A stretch of DNA of 64,000 nucleotides, from contig NZ_AQXI01000004.1 of NCBI RefSeq assembly GCF_000376445.1, positions 62,001 through 126,000 of the forward strand. The letters run 5' to 3'. The notes below the pieces were generated by a model. It had not been told where the DNA came from and ran no database searches. It worked only from the letters and a program-made list of their open reading frames with translations. Position numbers and translations under genes: made by a program. Position 1 is the stretch's first letter. The number at the start of each line of letters is the position of its first letter. The DNA comes from Haladaptatus paucihalophilus DX253 (GTDB lineage: Archaea; Halobacteriota; Halobacteria; Halobacteriales; Haladaptataceae). Shown here one piece after another: positions 34,960 to 43,906 of the stretch.

Positions 34960-35550
34960 TCATGCGTCCACTTCCGAGTTCGGAGTCCATCCGAGTCGCA
35001 ATTCGAGAACCCGTTCGACGAGTTGGCGAGTTCTAGCAGGGTTCTCACCGAGCGCGACCGTCCGTGTGTGACCACCGTTGGAGAGCGTGGTGACGAGTCG
35101 TGCGACCTCCCCTGGATTAGCCTCCTCGAAGTGCTCGGCATCGACTCCATCTCGAACTATCGACGCGACGACAGACTGCATCATATCGTCGAGTTCGAGG
35201 AATCGCTCCCGGACGCGATTGTGGTACGGAGCCTGTGCTTTTAGTTCCATGAGGCCGACGGGGAAGTCATCGTCACCCGTTTCCGACGGTGTGTACACGG
35301 CATCGAGAAACGAAGCGAGGCGCTCGCGCGGATCGCGAGCCTCACACGCCAACTGCGCCTCGAATCGTTTGATTAGATCGTCGAGGAACGCGTTCAAGAG
35401 GTCTTCTTTGGTATCAAAGTGATAGTGGATAGCAGCGGTCGTTATCGATGACTCTTCGGCGATTCGTTGCATCGTGAGGTTTGCATAGCCGTACTTCTGG
35501 AGTGCACGGCCTGTCGCCGTTATAATCTCGTCAGTAGTCTCTGTATCCAT
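34960..35550 (-). CDS. TetR-family transcriptional regulator
   Basis: The protein has 196 residues. The N-terminal helix-turn-helix covers YGYANLTMQRIAEESSITTA followed by AIHYHFDTKEDLL, the family's most conserved segment. The helical ligand domain follows, with HNRVRERFLELDDMMQSVVA. It is transcribed ahead of the MATE efflux gene on the same strand, so it probably represses its own operon until an efflux substrate binds. Confidence 0.92.
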   Translation of the reverse strand: MDTETTDEIITATGRALQKYGYANLTMQRIAEESSITTAAIHYHFDTKEDLLNAFLDDLIKRFEAQLACEARDPRERLASFLDAVYTPSETGDDDFPVGLMELKAQAPYHNRVRERFLELDDMMQSVVASIVRDGVDAEHFEEANPGEVARLVTTLSNGGHTRTVALGENPARTRQLVERVLELRLGWTPNSEVDA

Positions 35551-35801
35551 TCGATACTAGTGCTTACTAACCAATCAGTCAAAAGCCTTGTGACTAACTA
35601 TTCATTGACCTCAACCACGCGGACAGTCTGGCCGCAGTCGTCGACCGTACAGACGCGGGCGTGGGTTGATCGGCTTGAGCGGGAAGCGGTCGATCCGTAT
35701 GAGTTGGTGATGGCGATCGGCAGCAGAAAATGCTGTCAAAGCTCTCGGCAAGCTTTCCCTTAATAAGTTCATGTAATATCCCGGATTCCATTTAGGAATG
35801 C

Positions 35802-37097
35802 ATGAGCGACGATCCTACTGATAGTTCATTCGCTACTGACTCACTACACGCCGGTCAAGATCCCGATCCTGTGACTGGGGCACGAGCGCCACCGCTCTAT
35901 CAAACCACTTCATACGTCTTTGAAGATGCCGACGATGCAGCAACCCAGTTTGCGCTCGAGAAGCCCGGCTATATCTATTCTCGGTTGATGAACCCGACTC
36001 TTGAAACACTCCAAGACCGGCTTGCTGCTCTTGAAGGCGGTGTCGGGGGCGTTGTTACTGCGTCTGGGATGGCTGCGCTGAATCTCGCAACGTTCCTCTT
36101 GGCAGAAGCTGGCGACAATATCGTCACAGCCTCTTCATTATACGGAGGCACCTACACGTACTTCACCCATTCAATCGAACGCCGAGGTGTCACAGCCAAA
36201 TTCGTTGACACACTCGACTATCAGGCATACGACGAAGCCATCGACGACAATACTGCCTACGTTCATCTTGAGACGATCGGGAATCCAGCCCTCGATACAC
36301 CCGATATCCAGCAGATTGCCGACATCGCCCACGACCACGGCGTTCCCTTACTCGTCGATAATACCTTTGCGACACCCTACCTCTGTCGTCCACTCGAACA
36401 TGGCGCGGATCTTGTCTGGAACTCGACCACAAAATGGCTTCACGGCTCCGGAACTACCATCGGTGGCGTGATTGTTGATGGTGGCTCGTTCCCTTGGAGC
36501 GATTACCCGGAGAAATATAGCGAGATTGCTCAAGATAATCCCGCCTATCACGGTGTCAACTTCGCGGAAACATTCGGCGACGAGGCGTTCACATACGCTG
36601 CGATTGCCCGCGGACTCCGCGATCTTGGAAACCAGCAAGCGCCCTTCGACGCTTGGCAAACCCTCCAGGGTCTCGAAACGCTTTCCCTTCGGATGGACCG
36701 TCACTGCGAGAACGCAATGGCAGTCGCCGAGTATCTCCAGGACCATGAGGATGTTGCGTGGGTGAACTACCCGGGTCTCTCTTCCCACGAAACCCACGAT
36801 ACGGCTACCGAATACCTCGAAGGTGGCTATGGCGGCATGATCACTTTCGGTCTTGCAGATGGATACGACGCTGCGCGAAAAACTGTTGAATCGACAGAGT
36901 TGGCGAGCTTGCTCGCTAATGTTGGTGATGCAAAGACACTCATCATTCACCCAGCTAGTACAACCCATCAACAGCTTACAGACGCTGAAAAAGCTGCTTC
37001 CGGCGTCACTGATGATCTTGTTCGCCTTTCTGTGGGTATCGAAGATCCAGGACAGATCATTGCTGATCTTGAGAACGCTATCGACGCCGCCACATAG
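35802..37097 (+). CDS. metY: O-acetylhomoserine (thiol)-lyase
   Basis: This 431-residue PLP enzyme makes homocysteine from O-acetylhomoserine and sulfide. Family motifs: TDSLHAGQDPDPVTGARAPP, YIYSRLMNPTLETLQDRLAA, VTASGMAALNLATFLL, LVDNTFATPYLCRPLEHGAD, the PLP-binding Lys in NSTTKWLHGSGT, and the C-terminal IIHPASTTHQQL with RLSVGIEDP. It stands alone, without metX (homoserine acetyltransferase) nearby. Homoserine dehydrogenase, the supplier of homoserine, is encoded at 4.7 kb. Base composition is more AT-rich than most neighbours. Confidence 0.93.
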   Translation: MSDDPTDSSFATDSLHAGQDPDPVTGARAPPLYQTTSYVFEDADDAATQFALEKPGYIYSRLMNPTLETLQDRLAALEGGVGGVVTASGMAALNLATFLLAEAGDNIVTASSLYGGTYTYFTHSIERRGVTAKFVDTLDYQAYDEAIDDNTAYVHLETIGNPALDTPDIQQIADIAHDHGVPLLVDNTFATPYLCRPLEHGADLVWNSTTKWLHGSGTTIGGVIVDGGSFPWSDYPEKYSEIAQDNPAYHGVNFAETFGDEAFTYAAIARGLRDLGNQQAPFDAWQTLQGLETLSLRMDRHCENAMAVAEYLQDHEDVAWVNYPGLSSHETHDTATEYLEGGYGGMITFGLADGYDAARKTVESTELASLLANVGDAKTLIIHPASTTHQQLTDAEKAASGVTDDLVRLSVGIEDPGQIIADLENAIDAAT

Positions 37098-37130
37098 ACG
37101 GCTCTTATCGTTCCGATACCGAGTCGGTAT

Positions 37131-37168
37131 CGACCTCCTCCCGCGCCTACAGTCGCGGGAATCCCACC
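37131..37168 (+). repeat. Solo IS200/IS605-like hairpin end
   Basis: cgacctcctc leads into a perfect stem cccgcg / cgcggg (37140-37145 and 37154-37159) with loop cctacagt, then gaatcccacc. Same layout as 20210-20250 and 33380-33425. Confidence 0.45.
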
Positions 37169-37261
37169 ATGGGATTTCTGGCCGTTCGAGACGAGTCTAA
37201 GGTTTCAAGACGCTCCGTTACCAAAGAGGCTTTCCCGATATCTACCCCAATCGGCGTTTCT

Positions 37262-37467
37262 GCCGAACTGGATTCTGATTGTTCTTCGATTTCTCGCGTG
37301 AGGACGAAAACGATGCCGAACCCGACAACTGTGACTGCGATGGCCTCAACGGGTTCCCGTGTTGGCCATGCGTGCAAACGGGACGGACAGCACTGCCGAA
37401 CGAACCACTGCTTCAGTCTTTTCTATCCATGTTTCGCCAAGTAACGTTCTCGGCGATTCCCGACTAG
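37262..37467 (+). pseudogene. C-terminal relic of a SWIM-type zinc-finger protein
   Basis: The frame reads SREDENDAEPDNCDCDGLNG, then FPCWPCVQTGRTALPNEPLL and ends at 37467. It shares CDCDGLxxFPCWPCV and ALPNEPLL/ELPNEPPL with the relic at 54255-54595, and CDGLNG..CWP with 17063-17160. The SWIM core is absent. The rest of the 37169-37599 gap contains only the AT-rich promoter of the next gene. Confidence 0.55.
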
Positions 37468-37599
37468 CATATACTCATAGAGTTTTGGATCAGAGGATGA
37501 CACTTCTACTGCTCATATTGAAAAACTGTCTCAAAATGCCATATAGAAAGTAAATTTTATGCCTTTGTTCGTATATTTATACTCTGACCCCGGGGCTTC

Positions 37600-37800
37600 A
37601 TGACGAGTGAACGTCACACATCACAGACGCAGATTGAACGATGCGAGAACTGCAAGTGTGAGACCACACATACGGTCTCGGTCGAGATTCGGACGGAAAG
37701 TATGAAACAAGAGAATACTGAATTCTCGCGTGAACCATATCGGATTACCACGTGCCAGAAGTGCGGTGAGACAACAAGCCAACGGATGAATAACGCGTAG
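37600..37800 (+). CDS. Small zinc beta-ribbon protein
   Basis: The protein has 66 residues with two knuckles, ERCENCKCETTHTVSVEIR and ITTCQKCGETTSQRM, separated by a beta hairpin that ends SREPYRITT. This is a conserved haloarchaeal zinc-ribbon type, probably a small nucleic-acid- or protein-binding adaptor. A tatatttatac element at 37571-37581 is at leaderless distance from ATG 37600. Confidence 0.75.
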   Translation: MTSERHTSQTQIERCENCKCETTHTVSVEIRTESMKQENTEFSREPYRITTCQKCGETTSQRMNNA

Positions 37801-38156
37801 CGCTCACAGATCTTTCAATCTTTCACGACACTTCATCCACTCTCACTTCTGTGATCGGTTTGGGTGCCCTTCGCTGCTGTCGCACTTGCTACTCTGTCGT
37901 GTTCACCAGCGTCGATGAAGAACAACTCGAATCGTAGTGGCGTGAAACAGGCGACCTTGGAGATGCTGCTGAACATGCCCTCGAAACCCGTCCCTAGACC
38001 ATGCTCGTTTCGACGACGCTCGAGACCTGCCACGTCTATGAATGATAGCAGCGCGTCCTTTTCGTTGTCATCAATCATACGGACCTTGCGTCGGTAGTGT
38101 TCGTAGGTGGATTTCCGCCCATTTGCAGGTCTCTGATGCATCAGTGTCGGTCTGGG
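37801..38156. other. Gap with doubtful ORFs
   Basis: Overlapping frames exist (for example minus 37833-38141, MIDDNEKDALLSFIDVAGLE), with protein-like composition but no recognisable domain, start signal or partner. I treat the region as probably relic sequence. Confidence 0.3.
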
Positions 38157-38969
38157 TTACCGACCCAGCACTCCCGCGAGTGCCTCCATCGCCACCGGAA
38201 GCGCGTCGACGACGTCGGGACTCTCCCCGAACACGGGGTCCCAGTCGTCGGTCGTCAAGTAGTCGCTGATCAAAAACAGGGACCCGACGTCCAGCCCCCG
38301 GTAGTCGCCTACAGCGAACGTCGCGGCCGCCTCCATGTCGACTGCGAGCACGCCGTCCTCGGCGTACCTCTCGATTTCAGGGACGGTCTCGCGGAACAGC
38401 GCGTCGGTCGTCCAAGTCGCTCCGACCTCAAACTTCCCGCCTGCCGCCTCGACCGCATGTTCGAGTTCAGCGACCATCGCGTCCGAGGCGTCGATCCGCT
38501 CCGAGTGGGGGAGATAATGATGCGAGACGCCTTCGTCTCGGATTGCTTCGTCTACGACGAGGTAGTGCGACTGCGGGACGTCCGGCTGGAGACAGCCCGA
38601 CCAGCCGACTGAGAGGAACGCCTCCGTCCCGGCTGACTGTAGCAACTCCATCAATATTGCCGTCGTGGGACTGCCGATGCCGAAGTGCCCAAGGACCGCC
38701 AGTTCGGCGTCTGTATCGACGTCAGCGTCCGCGTCGAGGTCGGTGAACCGATGGAGCTCGAACTCGAGGAGGTCGCTCTCCCCGTGGAGCGGCTCGGTCT
38801 CGCGAACGTCGAGCACGCGGTCGAAGAAGTGAGACTGGTAGCAGACGAGGACACCGTCCGGCGCGTCCTCAACGAGCGGTGCCCCGGACGCCTGGGCGTC
38901 GGAAAGCATCCCATCTGGGGTCAGGATCGAGGGAGCGTCGTACTTCCTCGAGTCGTTTGGAACGGGCAT
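38157..38969 (-). CDS. Nucleoside phosphorylase (uridine/purine, PNP_UDP family)
   Basis: The protein has 270 residues. HFGIGSPTTAILMELL is the phosphate-binding segment, FLSVGWSGCLQPDVPQSHYL the base-pocket strand, and VLAVDMEAAATFAVGDY contains the ribose-binding MEAA motif. It phosphorolyses a nucleoside to base and ribose-1-phosphate; uridine-phosphorylase-like features dominate, but base preference is not readable. It feeds the archaeal NMP/pentose salvage pathway. GC content is higher than neighbours. It stands alone. Confidence 0.85.
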   Translation of the reverse strand: MPVPNDSRKYDAPSILTPDGMLSDAQASGAPLVEDAPDGVLVCYQSHFFDRVLDVRETEPLHGESDLLEFELHRFTDLDADADVDTDAELAVLGHFGIGSPTTAILMELLQSAGTEAFLSVGWSGCLQPDVPQSHYLVVDEAIRDEGVSHHYLPHSERIDASDAMVAELEHAVEAAGGKFEVGATWTTDALFRETVPEIERYAEDGVLAVDMEAAATFAVGDYRGLDVGSLFLISDYLTTDDWDPVFGESPDVVDALPVAMEALAGVLGR

Positions 38970-39116
38970 AATCTGTGATTCGACGAGTCACAGGATAGGT
39001 ATACTGGTGGGCGAATCTTGCTGAACGGTCCCATTCAGACGACTGGTCCGTGGGGAGATTACTGGACTTGCGGGCGGCGAAAGCCTTCCCCAGCAGGGTG
39101 GGGTAGGTCATCTCTC

Positions 39117-39992
39117 TTATTCTGCCGAGTACCCGGTCCGTGTTGAGAAGTTGTCCCCTGTATTCTCGGCATGCTCGACCAAATCAGTCGGTGTCTCTTT
39201 GTTTTCTGGAGACATCGATGCTTCATAATACGCGACACGTTTGGTTTCATCCTGCTGCATAGCTGGAGACGGTTTAGTCACATCCGATGAGACATTCTGG
39301 CAAAGTTCCTGCAGTCGGTCTGATGAGAGAGCGTGTGTCCGTTTTTCGCCGAGTACAACGCCACTAGTGACGATCGATCGGATTCCCTCTTCAACGGTCA
39401 TCTCGACATCAAAGACGCGATCTTTTCGGACATGTATAACGAATCCACCCATGACGGGATTTGGAGCCATCGGTAAAAACAACGTTTCCATCTCGGCGTG
39501 ATCCATCGCCTGTTTGACGGTGGTAGCCGTGTCCGCGGTTTTGAATGCGACGGCGTACGATCCATCCGTCGGATATTCGACGAGCTTGACTTCTTTGAAG
39601 CTCTCTGAATCTGAATCAAGAAGCAGTTCGCTCATCTCATTGAAGCTCGTGTATACCGAGCCGATGCCTGGAACCGACGACATGAAATGGTCGAATTGCA
39701 CGCCAACGCGACCATATCCTGAGCGGTATTCGGCGACGAATCCCAACATAAAGAGAGACCCACCGAGCAGTCCGATCATGATGAGCTTCACGAGCAACTC
39801 ATTTGTCCCCGGTGAGACTCCGGGGACGCTTTTCACGATAAACACGACCGGGTTCAGAGTGTTCGAGATGAAATTGAGCACAAATCCAAGGACGACAACT
39901 GTAACGATGAGAGGAATCGCAATAGCCGCGCCACTGATGAGTGATCGGCGGATGATCTCCTTGGCGTTGTGGTGTGTTACGTTCTTATTCAT
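39117..39992 (-). CDS. DUF502 membrane protein
   Basis: The protein has 291 residues. Two N-terminal helices (SGAAIAIPLIVTVVVLGFVL; LIMIGLLGGSLFMLGFVAEY) frame a Pro/Gly loop; the cytoplasmic domain has FMSSVPGIGSVYTSFNEMSE, EVKLVEYPTDGSYAVAFKTA and LFLPMAPNPVMGGFVIHVRK, all DUF502 hallmarks. The long polar tail (about 60 residues) is variable. Function unknown; plant COV-like homologues suggest a membrane-trafficking-like role elsewhere. Confidence 0.88.
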   Translation of the reverse strand: MNKNVTHHNAKEIIRRSLISGAAIAIPLIVTVVVLGFVLNFISNTLNPVVFIVKSVPGVSPGTNELLVKLIMIGLLGGSLFMLGFVAEYRSGYGRVGVQFDHFMSSVPGIGSVYTSFNEMSELLLDSDSESFKEVKLVEYPTDGSYAVAFKTADTATTVKQAMDHAEMETLFLPMAPNPVMGGFVIHVRKDRVFDVEMTVEEGIRSIVTSGVVLGEKRTHALSSDRLQELCQNVSSDVTKPSPAMQQDETKRVAYYEASMSPENKETPTDLVEHAENTGDNFSTRTGYSAE

Positions 39993-40300
39993 CGAAAGTC
40001 CCCCTCGGCTCTGAAACTAATATCATACCCTTATAGCAATAGCTACCCTTGAAAGCGTTTAGGCCGAAAGAGGTGTAATGAACAGGCTACAATCAGTCTG
40101 GCTTCCCCTACGTATTGGATAGAAAGCGATTACAGATATCTGATGAGAAAGCCCACGGTCGAAGCCGAGGAAGGAAACTTCCAGTTCACCCTATTGTCGT
40201 TGTGAGGACGATACCGGATACTCCGGAGGAGATTATGTTGTTCAATGGCACGCACCTCCACTGAAACAGAAAGTCGGAGTAGGCTAGATTCAGTTCGGTG
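39993..40300. other. Gap without recognised gene
   Basis: No domain, RNA fold or terminal repeat recognised in these 308 bases; short frames have no family signature. Confidence 0.3.
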
Positions 40301-41167
40301 TCACTCGACCGGAGGTAACTGTGGGGGCTGAAACTCCCGCAGGCCGAAATAGGTGATGAACACGGCACCCATCGCGATAACGGCGACCGCGATCAAGAGT
40401 GACTCGCCGACGATTGGGAAGAAGCTCAGCACCCGGCTCGCCATGAAAAATAGAACCGCCCCGGCGGCTGTCGCTACACCCGGCTTATCTGTCGGCATCC
40501 ATTGCCCAAGCATGGATCCGATGCTGATGTACGCGTATAGATAGACGAAGACACCCCCCAATAGACCGAGAAGGCTTACCGGAAGCAGAATGATAGTAAA
40601 GGCCATGAATACAAACAACGCCAATAACGTAACGGTGGTGAGGAGACCGACTGTCCCGCTGACGACGGGGTGATTCCGAATTGAGTGGCGCACATTGGCG
40701 AGGAACTCGGAATATCGTCGCCCGACCACGAAGGAGACGACGCCGAGTATCACTGCCTGGAGCAGGAATATCGTGAGTGACTCGATAGGAGACCGTTCTT
40801 GCATCACTGGTTCGGCAACCACATCGGGATCAACAGCCGCGTCGGTGGCGATCTCTCGGTCTCCACCGAACACCTGATACTGATCGGTAACCGTACCCGA
40901 AGACCCGACCGTGACGTTCCCCGCGAGCTGGACGAGCCGCCCGTCAAGCGTTCCCTCAATGCGTGCGGTCCCCCCAATCACGTACAGCGATGTGGTCGTG
41001 CGCGTATTGTTGGGAATTGTAACTGTTCCGTCTGCGACGACAACTGCACCGGCGTCACCAGGAACGTCCTGCGTGCCATCGAAAACCGTCGTGACCGTAT
41101 CGACGCCAGGCTGGGCCGAAACCAGAAGCAGCGCGACGAGAAGTAACGGGACTGTTTCCGGTCTCAT
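40301..41167 (-). CDS. Exported bactofilin-like / polymer-forming membrane protein
   Basis: The protein has 288 residues. After a signal peptide (residues 1-20) comes a short beta-solenoid-like repeat region: GTVTIPNNTRTTTSLYVIGG, TARIEGTLDGRLVQLAGNVT, VGSSGTVTDQYQVFGGD. This is the bactofilin/polymer-forming pattern. Five or six helices follow, among them ILGVVSFVVGRRYSEFL. It overlaps the upstream MFS gene by four bases (ATGA). A surface-exposed solenoid anchored by a membrane domain is suggested; the role is unknown. Confidence 0.7.
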   Translation of the reverse strand: MRPETVPLLLVALLLVSAQPGVDTVTTVFDGTQDVPGDAGAVVVADGTVTIPNNTRTTTSLYVIGGTARIEGTLDGRLVQLAGNVTVGSSGTVTDQYQVFGGDREIATDAAVDPDVVAEPVMQERSPIESLTIFLLQAVILGVVSFVVGRRYSEFLANVRHSIRNHPVVSGTVGLLTTVTLLALFVFMAFTIILLPVSLLGLLGGVFVYLYAYISIGSMLGQWMPTDKPGVATAAGAVLFFMASRVLSFFPIVGESLLIAVAVIAMGAVFITYFGLREFQPPQLPPVE

Positions 41168-42441
41168 GTTTTCTGCTCCCGAGAATGAGCGAGCATAACC
41201 ATCCGTCGAGCGTACACCATGACGAGAAGCAAGAAGAACAACAGCAGGGCGAGCGCATCAACGATGTTGAGATGGTTGACAAGCGGCATTGTCGTGCTCT
41301 CCATGTAGAGGACGACTGCTGTGCTCAGGAAGGTTGCAAGGAAGCCGGCGAACCCGACGCCGATCGCCGAGTGGCGGCCGATCGTATCGGGCGTCGACAT
41401 GTCCGGCCAGAGTGCAAAGTTCAACACGGTGTAGAAGCTCACCGCCCCCGAGTAGAACAGTGGCATGAGCAGGGGTGCCTCCCCGACCCCAGCCCGAATG
41501 TCGAAGATATACATGAGGTGGGTGAACCCGAACAGCCCGAAAACGAGCAAGAACAGCCACCGTCGTCCGAAATTCGAGTACAGGACACCGGCCATAATGG
41601 CCGTCAAGACGTGGATGCCGCCGATTAGAAGGTGGATGCCGAAGTCCGGTGATTGCCACGACGTATAGATGTAGGCTGGAGTCTCGATAATCCGGAGGAA
41701 GCCGAGGCTATCGATGAAGTAAACGCCGAACATCAGGAGGATGAACGACCAGAACTCGTAACTCCACGTTCGGACGGCCGTCGGCCGACAAAACCGGCCG
41801 ACGCCGAAGTCGGGGTCTCGATGCTGGCGTTTCAACGAGTCGAGGAACGCGACGTCCCGGAACGCGAACACACCAAGGAGGACGACGGCAGGGGCCATGG
41901 CGGCGCTCATCACGATGCTGAACGACTCGATGCGCCACTGGAGCGGGTAGACGTTCGCCAGGAAGTACGCGCAGGCGGTCGCGGCCGCTGCGACCCAGCC
42001 GCGGTCTTCAACGGGGACGAGGTCGATGACTAGGCTGAATGTGGTTGGCATCCCCGTTCCGAGCGAGACGGCACAAAGTATGATCCATGCGCCGAAGGCA
42101 GTTTCCGTTCGGAGATAAGGTGCGGTCAAGGTCAAGAGAAACTGGAGGACGATTACGCCCCAGAGTATCCGGAGTTTTGCGTTGAAGTTCCGGCTCCAGC
42201 CATACCTGTCAAGCGCGGTCCCGACGCTGATCGCAGTTAGGAAGGCAACGAGTGCAAGGGCGCTCATGCCAACCGACACCTGAAATCGGGATAATCCGAC
42301 GATCCGGGTTCCTAAGTCTATGAGCCCGAGCTGGACGAAGGTGAGGTTGTAGTAGTAACCGGCAGCTAGTACGGAAATAAACAGGAAATATCCGAAGAGC
42401 TGGGACCATTTCCGGGCTCGGAGGTACTCGGTGAGCCGCAT
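41164..42441 (-). CDS. MFS permease
   Basis: The 425-residue major facilitator has about twelve helices. Motif-A-like AISVGTALDRYGWSRNFNAK follows helix 2; the second half opens YEFWSFILLMFGVYFIDSLG. Substrate unknown. It is translationally coupled to the bactofilin-like protein through an ATGA overlap, an unusual pairing suggesting a dedicated two-component membrane function. Confidence 0.85.
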   Translation of the reverse strand: MRLTEYLRARKWSQLFGYFLFISVLAAGYYYNLTFVQLGLIDLGTRIVGLSRFQVSVGMSALALVAFLTAISVGTALDRYGWSRNFNAKLRILWGVIVLQFLLTLTAPYLRTETAFGAWIILCAVSLGTGMPTTFSLVIDLVPVEDRGWVAAAATACAYFLANVYPLQWRIESFSIVMSAAMAPAVVLLGVFAFRDVAFLDSLKRQHRDPDFGVGRFCRPTAVRTWSYEFWSFILLMFGVYFIDSLGFLRIIETPAYIYTSWQSPDFGIHLLIGGIHVLTAIMAGVLYSNFGRRWLFLLVFGLFGFTHLMYIFDIRAGVGEAPLLMPLFYSGAVSFYTVLNFALWPDMSTPDTIGRHSAIGVGFAGFLATFLSTAVVLYMESTTMPLVNHLNIVDALALLLFFLLLVMVYARRMVMLAHSREQKT

Positions 42442-42567
42442 TTGACTAATTTACTTTCGGATGGATATTAATAGAATGGGTGTAGTAGCCAAGTGGGGCC
42501 TCATTGTCGTCAGGTTTCAGCGGTCGTGCTGATTGCAGGGCGCGCATTCAGTGCCGGGACGACGGAT

Positions 42568-42807
42568 TTATTTGGTCGATGGGACACCCCACGTAACGTG
42601 ATCCCACATCCGTTCGTAGATGTAGTACGTGCCCGTTTTCAGTAGATTCGTGACTACTCCGATGTTCAATGCAGCTTCGATGTCCCCAACGACAACCCAC
42701 GCGACCGCGATGGTGATCACTACCATACAAAGACGATAGCAAGCCGTCTTTACGAGTGCCCGTTTTCGCGCTTGAAGAGCAGAGCGGGAAACCCATCCCT
42801 TGAACAT
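42568..42807 (-). CDS. DUF2061 membrane protein
   Basis: The protein has 79 residues. 'ALVKTACYRLCMVVITIAVA' and GDIEAALNIGVVTNLLKTGT followed by YYIYERMWDHVTWG are the complete DUF2061 pattern of two helices with a conserved Tyr-Glu-Arg-Trp end. It is a small inner-membrane protein of unknown role. The overlapping minus frame to 42820 is a shadow. Confidence 0.88.
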   Translation of the reverse strand: MFKGWVSRSALQARKRALVKTACYRLCMVVITIAVAWVVVGDIEAALNIGVVTNLLKTGTYYIYERMWDHVTWGVPSTK

Positions 42808-42963
42808 AATCTCTTCTCATCGTTCAACCTCATAAGTAATTGGAACAAGTTTCATTACTCTGTATGTGTAACCTAAAATGGTTTCTAACGAGACTGTATC
42901 GTCGGCAGTAGAATTTTTCACGACTAGACTCACAAGGATTGTCAGTAGACACACTCTATTTCT

Positions 42964-43331
42964 AGCGCACCATTCCCAACAGATGCTCGGAAGCTGATAT
43001 CCACACCTCGATTCGTTCATACGCCGAGGTTCTGATCCTCTTCTATGACCACACCGAGGCTGAGCCTGAGAACAATGTACCACAAGTTATCATGATTCTT
43101 CTTGAACTGATTTCTCTCGTTCCAGAAATTCACGAAGATGCGGTTCTCGCAGTTGCGACGTATATCGACGAGTATCATATGACGCCGTTCGATGCCTTCC
43201 ACGCTGGTCTTGTCGCAACGAGTGGTGAACGTGTACTCTCAACCGAACAGGATTACGACACCGTTGGTCTTGCTCGGGTATCGCTTGCTCCGTTAGAAGA
43301 GGATGACTGTGTGGTGGCACCGCTTGGGTGA
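42964..43331 (+). pseudogene. C-terminal part of a PIN-domain (VapC-like) nuclease
   Basis: From the in-frame stop at 42961 the frame reads RSYAEVLILFYDHTEAEPEN, 'LISLVPEIHEDAVLAVATYI', DEYHMTPFDAFHAGLVATSG and ERVLSTEQDYDTVGLARV. The later acidic motifs of PIN nucleases (MTPFDAFHA; STEQDYD) are retained. The N-terminal strand with the first catalytic Asp is missing, so nuclease activity is lost. No VapB-like gene precedes it. Confidence 0.65.
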
Positions 43332-43906
43332 CGTGAGTCGGATATTGGACGTGAATTAGAGCAGTATACCGAGTCCAGTTTGGCGTCGTTTTAACATTCG
43401 ATTGAACTGCTGTGTTCTCTTTTTCTTTGTAGCCTCTGTTGGACGGTTCACCACCTATACGAGGAATTTTTGCTTTGATTGGCGGTGCTTTCGGTTAGCC
43501 GCAATATAGACAATCCGTTGTGGTAGTTTCGCTCGAGACCGCGTAGTGTAGGTCTCAGAAAGAGGACTCACGCTTTCAAAAATTGCACCTCCGTTGTCAG
43601 TTTGGCAGTGATCTGGATGTTTTCTCCCACCGTCTCGAGCAAACCAAAATCCATGTCCGTTCGCATCCGTAATGACAATCCAACAACCATATAATTCCGA
43701 GTGGTGGAAAAAGTGATGAATCCATATAGTGTTCTCTGAATTTCTACATCCTTCTGAAGGTATTCTCGGCTTTCCGTATCATATTCCAAGAATACTCCTT
43801 AGAATTCGGAAAGGATATGGGGAACTTGTGAGTAGAAGAATACCGACAATGGTTGTGAGTAGGCAGCTACAAACAAAACTTCGGGACCGCAGAAAATGTG
43901 GTGAAA
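43332..43906. other. Gap before the large RND gene
   Basis: No recognised gene. A minus-strand 73-codon frame at 43568-43789 (REYLQKDVEIQRTLYGFITF) has no family signature and is poor in acidic residues for a haloarchaeon. The AT-rich stretch 43670-43800 probably carries the RND promoter. Confidence 0.35.

Noticed and set aside
41185-42033. Plus-strand ORFs opposite the MFS gene
   Set aside because: Shadows of the MFS permease; no start signals or domains.
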